From Oscheius dolichura (taxonomy: Eukaryota > Nematoda > Chromadorea > Rhabditida > Rhabditidae): 64,000 nt of DNA. Position 1 is the stretch's first letter. Each line of letters begins with the position of its first letter. The translations under genes were made by a program, and so were the position numbers. The DNA lies in the NCBI GenBank assembly GCA_932521035.1, contig OW051493.1, positions 7,316,001 through 7,380,000 on the forward strand. Direction: 5' to 3'. The notes under the pieces were generated by a model. That model was not told the DNA's origin. It saw only the letters and a list, made by a program, of their open reading frames with translations, and searched no databases. Of the stretch, positions 20,210 through 33,000 are shown in pieces.

Positions 20210-21109
20210 GTATCCCCTCTCTAAAAGTTGTGATTTATAGTAAAAAACGAGAAGAGGAGCTGGGCAGATAAGGCCGGTGGCTATCAGGGGGCACCCGGGG
20301 AGAATGAAAGAGAGAGAGAGAGACTGCTCGCCGAGGTAAATGGGCGGGATGTTCGGTTATAAACAGATGATTAATGTAGACTATATCGTGCCATTTACAC
20401 GACGGGGAGGAGGCACGGAAAGGGCAGACGAATACTCACAACTAGTCACAAAGGATTGTTACCGAAATGATCAGACGCCGTCTGGAGGATATTAGGGGAG
20501 AGCTGGGAAAGTGGAAGATGATGATAACGGTCGATTAATTCTTTTGTAGACTATCGTCATCTCATGAATTTTAATGTTCTCCCAAGGCGTTTGTCGAGAG
20601 TGGTCATAATTGCCTGCTGTCCCCTGTCCCTGGGCAGAATAGATACGATTCTCTATTGACGCATCCAAGAAGCGAAACCTCTTTTGTTGATGCTCGCGAC
20701 AGTTGAAATCAATCAAAGTTTTGCGACTTTTCTTCCCAAAAAAACAGGTAACCTGTATCAGGGTTCTCTACCATGGTCCTACTTGTGTCAGGGTTCTATT
20801 CGAGTTTTCCGCGCCTCGGTGTTTTCCCTAGACAATGGCCCCTGTTCCTTCTTGCTTATTTTTAAAACAATTTATTTACCAAACTCTTCTTATACAGTTA
20901 ACAAGAAATTATGCATCATTTGGATCAAATCTGTTTGTCATTGGATTACTGTAGAAGGGAAACAGCTGCTCTCTTACCCATAATGTTGTGTATTTGCTTT
21001 TGAAAGATTCTTTTTCTGTCACTCGGTAAAATATTAAAATTAAGGAAAAAATGCTAAATTGACTAGAGATGGCGGGAACAGAATAATTTAGGAGAGAAGA
21101 GGACGGGGG
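20210..21109. other. Spacer between two minus-strand genes
   Basis: About 900 bases without a supported exon. It should hold the 3' UTR of the ubiquitin protease (right) and the promoter of the unknown membrane protein (left). TACTGTAG appears near 20946. Confidence 0.4.
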
Positions 21110-24100
21110 TTAGATGGAAGCCACTTCTTCAGCCGTAGGATCATACGCGTAATGTTTTCTGCAATATTTCCAGAGTTTAAAGACGAAGAGAATGGTTACC
21201 TAAAGATGGGAGCCGTCGTCTTTCCTCGTTGCTTGTAAAACAACAGATAGGCGTTGCTACTCTGAGCCACGGATTCGGCGGTCTGGTTGACCACGGAGTC
21301 GTCGAAGGTACGCCATCCAACCGCGGTTTTCTTTGAGTCGAAGTCAGCCAAACGGCCGACGCTGATGTAATGGCCGAAGTAGGAGCTCCCAGAGTGGCAG
21401 ACAACTCCAGTCAAGTCGTAGAGGGTCTCCTGGCCGTCGGGAGCGGTCTGGGCCAAGTAGGGGGCCATATCCAGCCCCTCTAGGGGGTAGTTCACTCGGC
21501 GCTCGTCTTTGCTTCGACGGTGCATTGTTTGGAAAGTGGCTGAAAGAAGATAATTAGAGAAGGAACTGAAAAAGGCGGGAGATTGAGCTCCATGGGGGAA
21601 AAAGGACCGGCATTCCTCAATTCCCCTTCGAAGAATACGGTAACCACCACTCTCCCTAATTTTTCCCTATTATACCGTACCTGTGTAGACGAATCTCTTC
21701 AGCTGAACAATCAGCACCGGCGGCAGACGATAAAGTTCCAATTTCTTCGTCGCCTCGACGTGTTCCTTGCACTTGTTACAGTACCAGGACTCTTCCGCTT
21801 TCAGCCGTTCCGTCTCAGCAAACATGCTCTAAAACGGAAAGATTACTGTAATTTCTTCAAAAAATGGCATTTACCAGCATTTCCTGAAGTTGAGGCTCTC
21901 CGACGGCGCTCATTCCATCCTTTCCACAAATCTTGGTTGAGCGCTCCACGTCGATGTCCAATTCCCGGCGATTATCCACCGTAATGTAGGCCTTTCCATG
22001 TTTAACGTTGATCCAGTTGACAGAAATGTAGGAATTTGTCGGAAGGTCGAGGGGATTTCCTGAAATTACAGGCAGTCTTTTATAAAAATAAGGTGAAGCT
22101 CACCAGTGTCGACAATCGGATCTCCCAGGGCCTGTGCCTGATCTTTCAACTTCCTCAACAAGAACATGGGCTGCTCTGTCTTCTTCCGCCTTTCCGGAAT
22201 GACTGTCTGCCTCTTGGATCCTCCATTAACTACAGAGGGGGAAGTGGACTTCCTTGTCCTCTCCGGTGGGACGGGCGGCACCGGCTCGGGAGAAGATTCA
22301 ATGGGCTCTTCGGACCTCCCTTGAGGAGCTTGGAACAACTCAATGGAGTATCTAAAAATGGCATTAATGTCGTGAAAAATAGGGAAAATCACCTGCAGCG
22401 GGGTTCAATAACCCTCATCAATTGTTGATAAGTCAACTGGCTCCGGGGCAAGGAGACGACGAAAGGCTGGCCGAGGTTTTCTGGGGCGCTACGTCTGCCG
22501 CACTCTTCCCGATGGCCGCCAGTATTCCAGGCATTCAATTGACATTCCCTGAAGAGGCTAGAATAAAAATAAAGAAGAGATGACTCACTCGTTACAGTAA
22601 TAGGCGTTGAAGCAGTTTTCACAGGATTTCAAAGAACTGTTTTGACCACGACCGCAGTTGTTGCAAGTGTAGCGAAGGGTGGGACAATAGAGATTTCTTT
22701 GGAGGATCAACAGCTCGACGACTTCCTCGTGGCAGTCAGCAGGGGAGTGGACTTGGAACCTGAAGGAGGAACACATGAAAAGATCTGGGTTTCCCATGGA
22801 GCAAAAGTTACAGTATCTAAAAACTCACACATAAAGAACATCTCCCGTGCAGATATCCGACATCGTATCAGTCTCCTTGAAAGTCTTTTGTACTCTATGA
22901 GCGAAGGTTTCGATCAGTCGAAGCTCCTTCGATGGGACTTTGACCAGGTCCGAGAGGGAATCCAGCAAATCCTGCACGTTTCCGTCATTTGCATAAGAGA
23001 CATTGATCTGTAATTTTTGCCCTGTTAAAAGAGAAAAAGGGAAAGTTTACCTTGACTGGTTTGAGGTATGGATCCAATGGCCAGAAGTGAACCGTCGTTG
23101 TCTTTTTCAGTTTTGGGAATGGGACGGGTAGGTAGACGAAGGGATCAAAGGTGATGGACACCCGATCACAGCGGGGACACTGCAGTCGGGATTTCAGTTG
23201 CCCGTGGAAGAGGTCCACAAAGATGGAATCGTTCCTCAGGGTGTGGTTCTTCCACGCCTGGGTCGAGACGTCGATGTCCGGCCGTCCGTCGCTCTCCACC
23301 ATGTCGGTGTAGGGCTTGCTCCGGACGCGGTTCAAATCCTCGTGAAGGCCGTCCAACAGGAAGGACAAGAACTCGTGAGCGTCATGTTGAGCAAAATTGG
23401 CGAATTGGGGAGCCTTCTCCGCTACCAGTTCCTAAAATTCAGATTATTTAACGTCTAATGGGTTCTTTACCTTAATTTTAACGGGTTCAATTGCCCGATG
23501 TTGGCCATTCCACATTTGTTTCATGAAATCGGCAAAGGCATCCGCCAATCTTCCCTAAAACACCCATTTCACTGAATTTTTCCAATTTACCTTGAATCCC
23601 AATGGATTGCTAGGGTTGATGTCCGTTTTGTAATACTGATCCACGAAATATGTCCTCAATTCGACGGTGTTCACCAACATTTGGAGTGTGGCATTCATGA
23701 AACAGGTGTTTCCAATGTTCCGTAGCCCAGTATAGCCGGGGCTCACTGCCAGGCTGGCTCTTTCTCGGTCAGCATAAGGAGAGACCTATAGATTAATAGT
23801 ATACAATAAAAGATAGGAGAATAGTTACCGTAGCTACCGGTTTATACGGACTGATAGAGGAAGAAGAACCGTTGGTAGTGGGTGCGTAGCGGGGCGCCTC
23901 GGGAATGGACGCATTTTCGGAGCGGGTATGAATTGCCCGAGCAAACTGGGAATAACCCTGGCTTGGCTGATCTAAAACGTTTAAAATATGACTTTTGAAG
24001 GGGATGCAAACCTTTAGATTTTCGAAAATCCATAATAGGCGCTGGGGGCGGGAGATGTCCTTCCTCTTCCCTCATTTTCTCCTTATCCAACCAATCTCTA

Positions 24101-24817
24101 TATTGTTGATCCTTCTCATCCCGATCCTTCCGTTCTGCTGCTTGTTTATTCAATTGGGCCACATTGATGGATCGGTAACTGCCAAGAGCTGAACTGGAGC
24201 GGCTTCTCGTAGCTGTTGGAGGGCTGGATGAAGGGTTAAGGGACCTGGCCGAGGGTCTGTTCAACGCTATAAGGATTAATTTTTAGTTTAAAAGAGAGTA
24301 ACCTTACTGGAGGAGCCATTTATCGAAGGTAGCGTGTTTCTGGGAAGGGTAGATGAGGAATAACCACTGGAAGAAGCGGACGGTGGGCTATGGTTCAGCG
24401 ATTGGACAGCTTGGGAAGTCCTCAAATTGGCAGGGCTTCAAATTATTCGTTGCATGATAAAACTAGGGATATATACCTTTGATAAGGGCGAGTAAAAGAG
24501 GTGGAAGTAGACCGAGTCAGCCCTGCGTTCCCGGGAGAAACACTGGTCGACCGTGTATATGACCCTGAACGTCTGGGTGTTCCCTCCGCTACCGAGGCAC
24601 CTGTTTCAGTACTGCTACTCGCTGAAGCGGCACTCGAACTGTACTTCGGAACATAATTCTGGACTCGGTAGGTGCTCAAGCTAAAGATCTTTTGTATACA
24701 GTTTCAAAGGAGGAGAGGGTACCTGGGGCCCGTGTTTCTGGGAAATGTCGAATAATTCGACGACCGGATAGAGCTGGCCGAGCTGCTGAGACGAGTGTTG
24801 TAGTCTTGTCGTCGCAT
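21110..24817 (-). CDS. Ubiquitin-specific protease with inserted MYND finger (USP19-like)
   Basis: Sixteen exons (24723-24817, 24477-24680, 24308-24435, 24012-24266, 23829-23971, 23591-23785, 23471-23554, 23051-23431, 22829-23007, 22589-22759, 22393-22548, 22104-22351, 21875-22059, 21681-21828, 21200-21539, 21110-21158) give 986 residues. The first 290 or so are Ser/Arg-rich and disordered, with a short charged helix ([20 protein letters not shown]). The catalytic domain follows: Cys box [35 protein letters not shown], a CPRCD knuckle paired later with CNKCKEH, and the His box [16 protein letters not shown], then WRTFDDSVV. All three catalytic residues are present. Between the halves of the domain sit a ubiquitin-like segment and a MYND zinc finger (CNNCGRG...[10 protein letters not shown]...HREEC). 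A MYND inside the USP fold is the layout of USP19, which acts in ER quality control; the CS domains and C-terminal membrane anchor of vertebrate USP19 are not seen. Confidence 0.9.
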
Positions 24818-27800
24818 GGATACCCACGCATGCACAACTGAAGAAAAGTAGGATCAGATGATTCAGACACTGTAGTGTCGAGTGAACAAATAGAGGAGGA
24901 GGGTGGAAGAAGAGGAGAGTGGTCACTAGGGAAGAAAAGCGACGCGAAACCATGGGAAAGGGAATATTTTCAGAAAATCAATAGACAAAAATAGCTTTTG
25001 GACTGGAGTAGAAAGCGAAAAGTGGTGAAATCCTCGCTGTTGGGTGAAAAAAAACTGGCAAAGATATCGGCGGTTCTTTGCGGAAGCAGTGGCTGAGCAA
25101 TAAACCAAACGAAGGCAAGATACGATAAAAAGCAAAAAAAGCTTATCAGTAAGCTAATGGTCAACTTTTCTGCAGTTTTCTAAAATCTGATTTTTCAGCA
25201 ATGAGGGAAGTTTGTGGGCATTTGATAATTTTGACTCCCCTTTGCCTAGGTTAAGGACCTCGGGTCTCCAGGTTACGCATTGGTAAACCTTTAATACCAA
25301 GGATAGCACGTGTCTCATGTTGAAAGTGCCGAAGAATTTGTTGGAAAAAAGTTTGCCCCCGTCAAGAAATGACGTGTGTATTTGGCATATGCTCCCCCGT
25401 CCTCTCTGCCGCGCTTAGCATGGGCGGTGTTCAAAAGACCTCCTCTCTTTAGTAGCACTCATTTCAGGGTCATAAACGGCATAAACCCAAGCCGGAAACA
25501 ATGGTTTAAATATTAAAGAACAATCAATAGGTGGTAAAGGGGGATGCCCTCTCTCATTCTCTGTGGCTCTCTTATTGTTACACAGACTCAGCCAGCACAA
25601 ACACAAGTCCGGCTGGCTGGTGGAGACGAAGAGGACGAGGAACACTGGAGGGCAGAAGAAGCAACTGTGTGACTAGTTGAAAGAACAAATCGAACGGGGA
25701 GAGGTTTGACTAGGGAAAAATGACCAGATTTTAGAGAGAACGAAAGGTTTCCCTACTGTAAGCCCAGGTTTGACTGGTTTCTGACGTTTTAGAGGGGAAA
25801 ATGAGGAAATTCTTCGCCAAAACGTAAACGACTTATTTTTTTAATGGAAAAGGATGTTTCCTTTATGGAAACCATCTTTCGTACCGGAGAAAACTCCAAA
25901 AATGAAAATGAGGGCCTGCTTCCGGCCAAAAAACTGCTTATAGAGAACATATGAAGAGCAAGATGATCCTCTCGGAGCAGTGGCCCTCCCGTCCCCCGTC
26001 CCGTCTCGCTCTCGGGCTCGGTTTTTTGAGCGAAAAAGTGTAATCCAAGAATTTGACGGAGAGTAGAGCTAGAGAACTGGAAGCACACAGAGAGGGCTCC
26101 GATGGGGGAGAAACAGAGCGGTAGAGGGAGGAGGAGGGGAGACACCACCCACGGGCGGGAGAGATGCCACCGAGCAGCAGTTGTGCTGACCATTGCCCGG
26201 AGGCAGCGAACACCGATCACAGAGAGATACGGAGGAATTTGGTTTTTAATTTTGAGGAAGATATTGAGAGGGAGGAGGGTAAATAGTAGGCGGGGGAAGG
26301 GATACATCGAACTCTAGAATTTTCGGAAGACACGGCAAGGTAGCTGGAATAATATTCATCCGTGGGGATGTTTTTACAATCCTTTTGCTAGGAAAAGAGG
26401 CTAAAAACCAGATAAAAAGAGAAAATAAGCCAAATCCGAGCGAAAAAAAGAGTCATGGGAGTTTTTGTAAGTAACGGCCGCTGCCAGGAATTGGTTATAA
26501 AGTGGCTTTGGAAGACAGTGGGGAACGAGTTTTAGAAAGAGGAGCGAGGTGATTTCTGTGTCGAAAAGCTCACAGAGTCCAGATACCCGAGCAGGGTTCA
26601 GGGCAGCCTTTCGACAGGGCGATGTGTACCAGACTGCCCTTGGCGTCCTCCGCTCCCCCGAGACAGAATCCCGGCTTCCTGCTGGGAGATTTCCGGGTCA
26701 GAATACGATTATTACGAGGTCCCTGTATGACGAGACTGCCCTTGGTGCGCCCCCTCCCCTGTCAGAGGTTCAAATTCCGACCTACCCCTTCCCATCACCC
26801 ATAAGATGGCCACCCCCATAAGATCTTGACCGTCCCAAGGAAGTCGGAGGAAAATTGGGTTCTACAACGGGCGAGAGAGGAGCTGATCTCTGAAAAATGT
26901 TATCCCCTGCCGGGCTAGAACAGACGGATGCGATTCCTCGTACACACTGCAACCACTGGAAGAGAGAAAGAAATGAGGCCCATTATTTTTCCGGCCACAT
27001 ATGCGAGAGACGGGGAGAGATGAGATTGCGGCCAGGAGATAATGTAGTGTTGGTTAGCTGGTGGTGGTGGGGTGTCTGCGGTGTGTCAATGTGTTTGCCG
27101 GGACTTTATTTCAAGATTTTACTGCTCTTTAAAGGGTTTACATAGTCGCGGGTGGGCTGAAAGCAGCCGAATCAAACTAGAGCCGAGGAAAAAGAAAAGA
27201 GACAAGAAATAGTCAACAGGGAGAAATCCACGGGGTAAAAAGAAAGAAGTGGAGGGAACGGGCACAGGAGAAGAGAAAACAACGGTCGTCTGGAAAGTTC
27301 CGCTGTCCTTCTTCTTCAAAGGAGAAAACAACTCATTTTTACCCAATTATCGCTTTCCCTCGCGGTCTAAAAGGGGAAATTTATCGAATTTTCCGGGGAA
27401 CACGGCTAAAAATACGGCTAAAATGTGGATTTTTAGGAGAAAAGAGGACAGAATATAGAAAAAGGTAACAGGGCGTGATTAAGTCCAACTCAACTAGGGA
27501 AAACGGCGGTCTGACTCATTCTGAGGACCGTGCGCGGCAGGTGTCCCGTTTCGACAAATAGGAGAGGTCATTTTAGATTAATTCGAAAAAGAGAACTGGT
27601 ATCTGACGGGAGGAATCAGCTGTGTTTTCAACGTTTAATATTTGTGCACTTCTCCGGGTCTCGAATTCTCGACCACGTGAGGAGGAATGTCAACTTTGGA
27701 TACCATTGTCTGGCTGGGGGGATTAGGCTCGGGAGAAGAGAGGGGAAGACGTGTTGTCCCCTCCTACCGCCTCCTTCCTGGGAAAGGGCTCAAGTTGCAT

Positions 27801-30028
27801 CTATCTGGAGGGGTGTGTGAAAGACATTCGCCCTTCCAGTAACTCCCTCTCCACAATTGTTTACTCCCCCTCTTGCCTCTCGCCCTCTCGCTCCTTTCTT
27901 CTGGACTTGTGAACACGTGGTTCTCTGCACTGGAAGAGGGGGGAAACGGGAAGGGGGAGAGATGCCATTTCAGCCAAGAGCATTCTATATTCATTGCAGA
28001 GAGACGGGATATGAGAGGGAAATGAGGGACATATGGACGGTTTTTGAAACTTTTAGAGATTTACGACCATTAAAACTAGGAAGCAGTGGTCTCCAAATGG
28101 TCTTATTGTGGCTAAAAATGGAATAAATTCTATAATTTTGAACCCCCTGGCTGGGCGGAAAAGGCGGGCGAGGAGATCCGTGAGCGGATTGATACTACGC
28201 AGAGAAATAGCAGACGAATGACATTACAAATCGGTTTTTTAATTTTTTCAACTCTAAAAGATTTAAGGTCTTAAAATAACGGCTTTAGAAAAAGTTTAAA
28301 AAGAGGGCCGGCAGACAATCAAAAAAACAACCTGGCAGCTCTTTTCCCCCTCCTCCTGCCTCACCAGAGGACAAATTGGATGAGAGGTCTCTCGAGAATC
28401 GAGACGGGGGAAGAGATCCTCAATATGACTACTTTTAGCTCCTCGTCACAATTTCTTTTTAAATGTTTTTAAAGGGAAAAGAAGGAACATGAAAGCAAAG
28501 AGAGAGAGAGAAATGTCCGATGTGTCCTCCTCCGATGGATTAGCTCCAATGTACACAATTGACTCCTGGGAAATTGCGAAAACGGCTGTTTTCCTCTGGA
28601 ATGTTCCGGAGTGGTGAAATGTCAACCACACACGGAAGTCGGGGATCTAAATATCCATCCAGGGGCAGGTGGCCGGTGGGAGGGAGGGAGCCTCCCTCCC
28701 TTCTAATTAACTCTCCGTTCTCATGTTTGGCCAGCGGGAAAAACTGCCGTGAGTAACTTACTCAGGGGCCCAAAACATGCTGGTAATTCTCTTTTTTCCC
28801 AAGGAGGGAGTTTCTTTCCCGGGAAAAAAGGAGGAGGAGGAAAACAATGAAGAAAGAGGGGCAGGGCTCCAGAGAGAGGGCTAAAACGAACGCGCAAACT
28901 AAATAACTGCCAGGTGTTTTAACGGGAGAGAAAAAAGAATTGAAATTTGAACTGTGTACTTTATTATTAATGAGGGCTGCTGGCAGAGAAGGGAAGGCCT
29001 ATTCCAAAGAACCGAACCGGTGTTTTACTCGGATTTTAATAATTTTGGAAGATAAAGGAAGCAATTTAGAGGCGACACAAATGAAGTCTCTTGTTAATTA
29101 GCGACAGAAGTTAAGAAAAATCAGGGAAAAGATGTGAATCACGCGTGTTTATGGCCAGCCAGCATGGGAATCCCTTCTAAGAGGAAATTCGTATCAGAGC
29201 CGGGATTAGCCCTAGTTCCCGCGTTCTTTCAACTTTAAAAATGTATTTTTAATATCAGAAAAGCCGTATTTTCTGTTAATAAAAAGAATATATAAAGGTC
29301 ATCCATTCGAAAATCAACTTTTCCAAGCTAAAACTCTGAAATTGGCCTGAAAAGAGCCACTTAATTTTTTCCCAATTTCTCTTGTTCATTTTTCAATTCC
29401 ATTGAGCGTCCAGATACGGGACTGTACACAGAGATCGTAAACGATAGTAGCTAGAAAAAAATCGAGGTTGGCGGACTGGGTCCCGCGCGGATCCGCCGTG
29501 TCAGCCAAGTCGGCTCTTGCAAAAAGGCGCGCGCTTCCAGTGACAGCCTGTAACACGTTTCCAATCCGTAAAACGGGATTGTCCACCTGGATTCCACGCA
29601 TTTTTCTCCAGGAAAGGGGGGAATTCTTCTTATTTTTTGACGTTTTAGCCACTTACACGAACCAGTTCTGTTATATTTCCGTTTCCGTCCGTTTCACCCG
29701 CTCTTCCTCAAATTAGAGCAAAGATTGAGGACTTTGAACTTTGATGCCTCCATTTTCCCAGAAATTCTCAAAATTTTGAGTCAAAACACATTTTTCATAG
29801 AGAAGATCCAGTGACCTAATTGATAGAGCAACTGCTCTTGTTATTTTTCTCTTTGTATTTTTCAGCGGGGTCTATTTCCGGAATATGCCTCTTCCCGGGA
29901 AGTGCCGCCCCTTTCTTCCTCTTTTTACCGTCTCATATCATTTCCTCGTGATGTTTTTCTCTTTTCAGAAGTTCTTTTTCCCCTCCGTATGCCAGATACC
30001 CCCCAAATTAGGTAAAATTTAAAAAATA
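24818..30028. other. Five-kilobase divergent spacer without a recognised gene
   Basis: This stretch separates the starts of the ubiquitin protease (left) and the giant golgin (right), which are divergently transcribed. Open frames up to about 170 codons (25789-26307 minus) have no domain, no C-ending codon bias and no splice context. Two imperfect copies of a GACTGCCCTTGG segment lie near 26628 and 26730. Purine-rich runs are common. It may hold distal promoters, untranslated first exons or lost genes. Confidence 0.45.
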
Positions 30029-33000
30029 ATGGCAGCCGCTGACGTTGTCTTCTTCCAAGAACGCCTAGCGTTAAAAGAACAAGAACTTGGGGTAAGCTCC
30101 CTTCTCTTCCATTTTTCTATTTTTCTCTTCTTCCAGGAGCTTAAATCTGCCTTCCATAAGTACAAACTCAAGCAGAAGGTGAAATATGACAACTTGAAAA
30201 AGGATGTCACCGCCTATTGTCGGAGTACGGGACAGTCGACCGAGGAGAAGGAGAACACAGCCCTATTGCAAATAAAGGTGGCCGAGATGGAGACGGAGCT
30301 CGAGGAGGCGAGGGCACGGGTCGAGAACTTGACGGAGGAGCTGGACAGGAGCCAGGAACAGCTGAAAGACCAGATGACCGTTATTAGGGTGAGTTCTCTC
30401 TTTTGCTTTTTGACCGGAAATGGCGGAAACCAAAGAATTCCGACAGACGCTCTTTTCAGTAGCTTAGTGACTTCCCGCTGGGCCCAAGTAAAGGAGGGGT
30501 CAAGAAGTTTTTGACTACAGTATCCGGATTAAAGAGAGTTTAAAAATAACAAACAAGGTCACCAAAAACTGAAAATGCAGGCGTTTCATTGATGTTGCTT
30601 TCACATTTCTTATTCCCCCAAAAACAGTGAAAAATATGCAAATCCCCCAGCCGAACGGTTTCGCCGCCCTTTATAGACCCCCCGCGACCCGATCAATTTG
30701 TATTTTCCAGAGTATGGAAAACAGCCTGAAAGAGATGTCCCCTGCTCGAGAGCCGAGAGACTCCAAGTTCGATAAAAAGAACAATAACCAAGTCGTCGAT
30801 ATGGACCGAATCCAACAGCAGATGCTCTACAAAGATCAGAGAATCATCGAGCTGAACAACAACATCCTCGAGAAGGAGAGACAGATTCTCGATCTACAGG
30901 TACTCTTCCCGTTTTTTATAAATTTATTTGATATAATTCTAGGAAATGTGCCGAGAGCAGGGAGAAGTAGCCGATGCCAAGAAGCAAGCTATGCGACTGG
31001 TACAGAAGAAATTCGAGGAGATGGAATCGAGGAACAGGAGAGAAGTGGGCACAGAGACGGATCCCTGGTTCCCGGCGAGGGAAAGAGACTCGGCCAGAGG
31101 AGGAAGGGCTGGTGGAGCGTCTAGGAGTCTGTCTCCTGGAACCGCTGTCGTGTCTAGAGCAGGTAGGAGCAGTTTCTCCTTCTTTATAGCATCCATTACT
31201 GTCTCTATAACCTTCGCTTTCAGCCGGTGGTTCATCTCCCCCTCCATTGGACCCACAACTGGGACAAAATAGGGAGCATTTCCCTAAATTTGACGATGAT
31301 GACATGCTCCCGGGAACGTCTTCCGGCTTCCAGGTTGGATCTTATTTACTTTTGTTTTAAGCTTATTAATTTGTAGGGTAGAAATCTGGACGAGGAGATA
31401 TCGTTGAGGACGAAGCAAAAGAAGAGAGTCACCTTTGACCTCCCACCCTCGTTGGCGGCTTCTTCCATCAATTTAAATGAAGGGTGAGGATACGATTCGA
31501 TTTTTGTCTTATTAACGTAGCATTCTACAAACTAAGAACAATTTCAATACGAAAAAAATTGAAATAGGAACAAGAAATGATGCAAAACAGGGATTATGAG
31601 GAGCTTCCCTTGCGGCGCACTTGTAAATTTGCATAGCGTGGCTGGTTTTGGCTTATGGTCACTACACTTTCGCACTTCTTTTACACATTTAAACAATAGT
31701 TACAGTTCATCCTTTTCTATTAAAATAGAAGTATTTTTAAGCGACGACGTCCTCTATATCCAGCTGAATGAGACAATCACCCGGTTGACAGAAGAAAATG
31801 CAAAACTGATGGCCGACGTGGAATACAAGAACGGCTCGTTGATAGAAGCCCGAAAGCTGTTGGAAGACAGCGAGCAGGAAATAGCAAAACTTCTCCGAGA
31901 CAGCAAGAATTCCAATTTGAAAGCCCGCGCCGTGGCACATAGTAGGATTCGGGAATTGGAGGAAAGCTTGGCGGAACTGAATGAACAACATCAAACTGAG
32001 GTACGGTAGCTTAATTTGTTGAGGAAAACCTTTACTGTTTTAGGTAAATCGCCTAACGACAGATAATGACACCCTTCGGAATACCAGAGAATGGGAAGTG
32101 GAACAAAATGGCCTGTTGAGGGATCATATAGATAAATTACGGTAGTTTTTAGCCAAATTTTCTTTGAAAGACCAAAATTTAGGGAGAAAAATAATAAACT
32201 AACAGCTGAGTTGGACGCTACGGGTATATTGAACCGGGATTTGGAGAAGAAGTTGGATGAGAGCCGCGGGTTGCTGGAAGGCGTCACCACGGAGCTCTGT
32301 GAAGCAGAGGAGCTTGTCATCTTCCTGGAAGACCAGAAGGAGAGCATCCTCGACGATGTGGAGAAGATGAAAGGTCGGTTAGTTTTAAGGAAGAAGTTGA
32401 AAGGGTATACAATGTTCCCGCGTTTCGTAACCTACAGTAATTTGTATAAATCTTTCTTTTCAGAAGCCATCTTTGCCCAAGATCAGTTCATCGACCTCCT
32501 CGAGGCGGATATCGTCATCTACGAGGAGCATGTCGGTCTCCTTCGTGATTCTCTCGGCGCATCAAAGGTAAATCTTCATTTTTCAAATCAAATAATTAGC
32601 AATTTATACAAAAAAAACATATGTTTTCCAGGTGGATCATCGGGCATTATTACGGTCGAAGGCGTTCGAAACAAAACTGAAGGCACTCGAACAGGAGAAA
32701 GAACAGATCAGTATCAAATCAAGGGGTGAGTCGGTATTTCATTTAAATAGAGAAAAAAGAAGAAGTCGGAATAATTACGCTATGATTATGGACGCACGGG
32801 TCGGACCAGTTCCGTCTGTGAACTGTAGACATTATCCCCGCCGCCGCTGGAAGCCGAGCCGGAGCGCTCGGTCTCATTGGAGGCGATGGAGAGAGCCGCG
32901 TTACGGTAGCACGAGGAATGGGCGATGGGAACTCCTTTTGTTGTTGACTGAAAAGAAAACAATATAGTACTCTATTTGCAGACATTTTAACGATATACTA

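Noticed and set aside
26617-26800. Two similar GACTGCCCTTGG segments and a GGTTCAAATTCC B-box-like word
   Set aside because: The T stem does not pair and no cloverleaf forms; too weak to call a tRNA or SINE.
29810-29850. tRNA A-box-like stretch TGACCTAATTGATAGAGCAA
   Set aside because: No B box, anticodon stem or acceptor stem follows.
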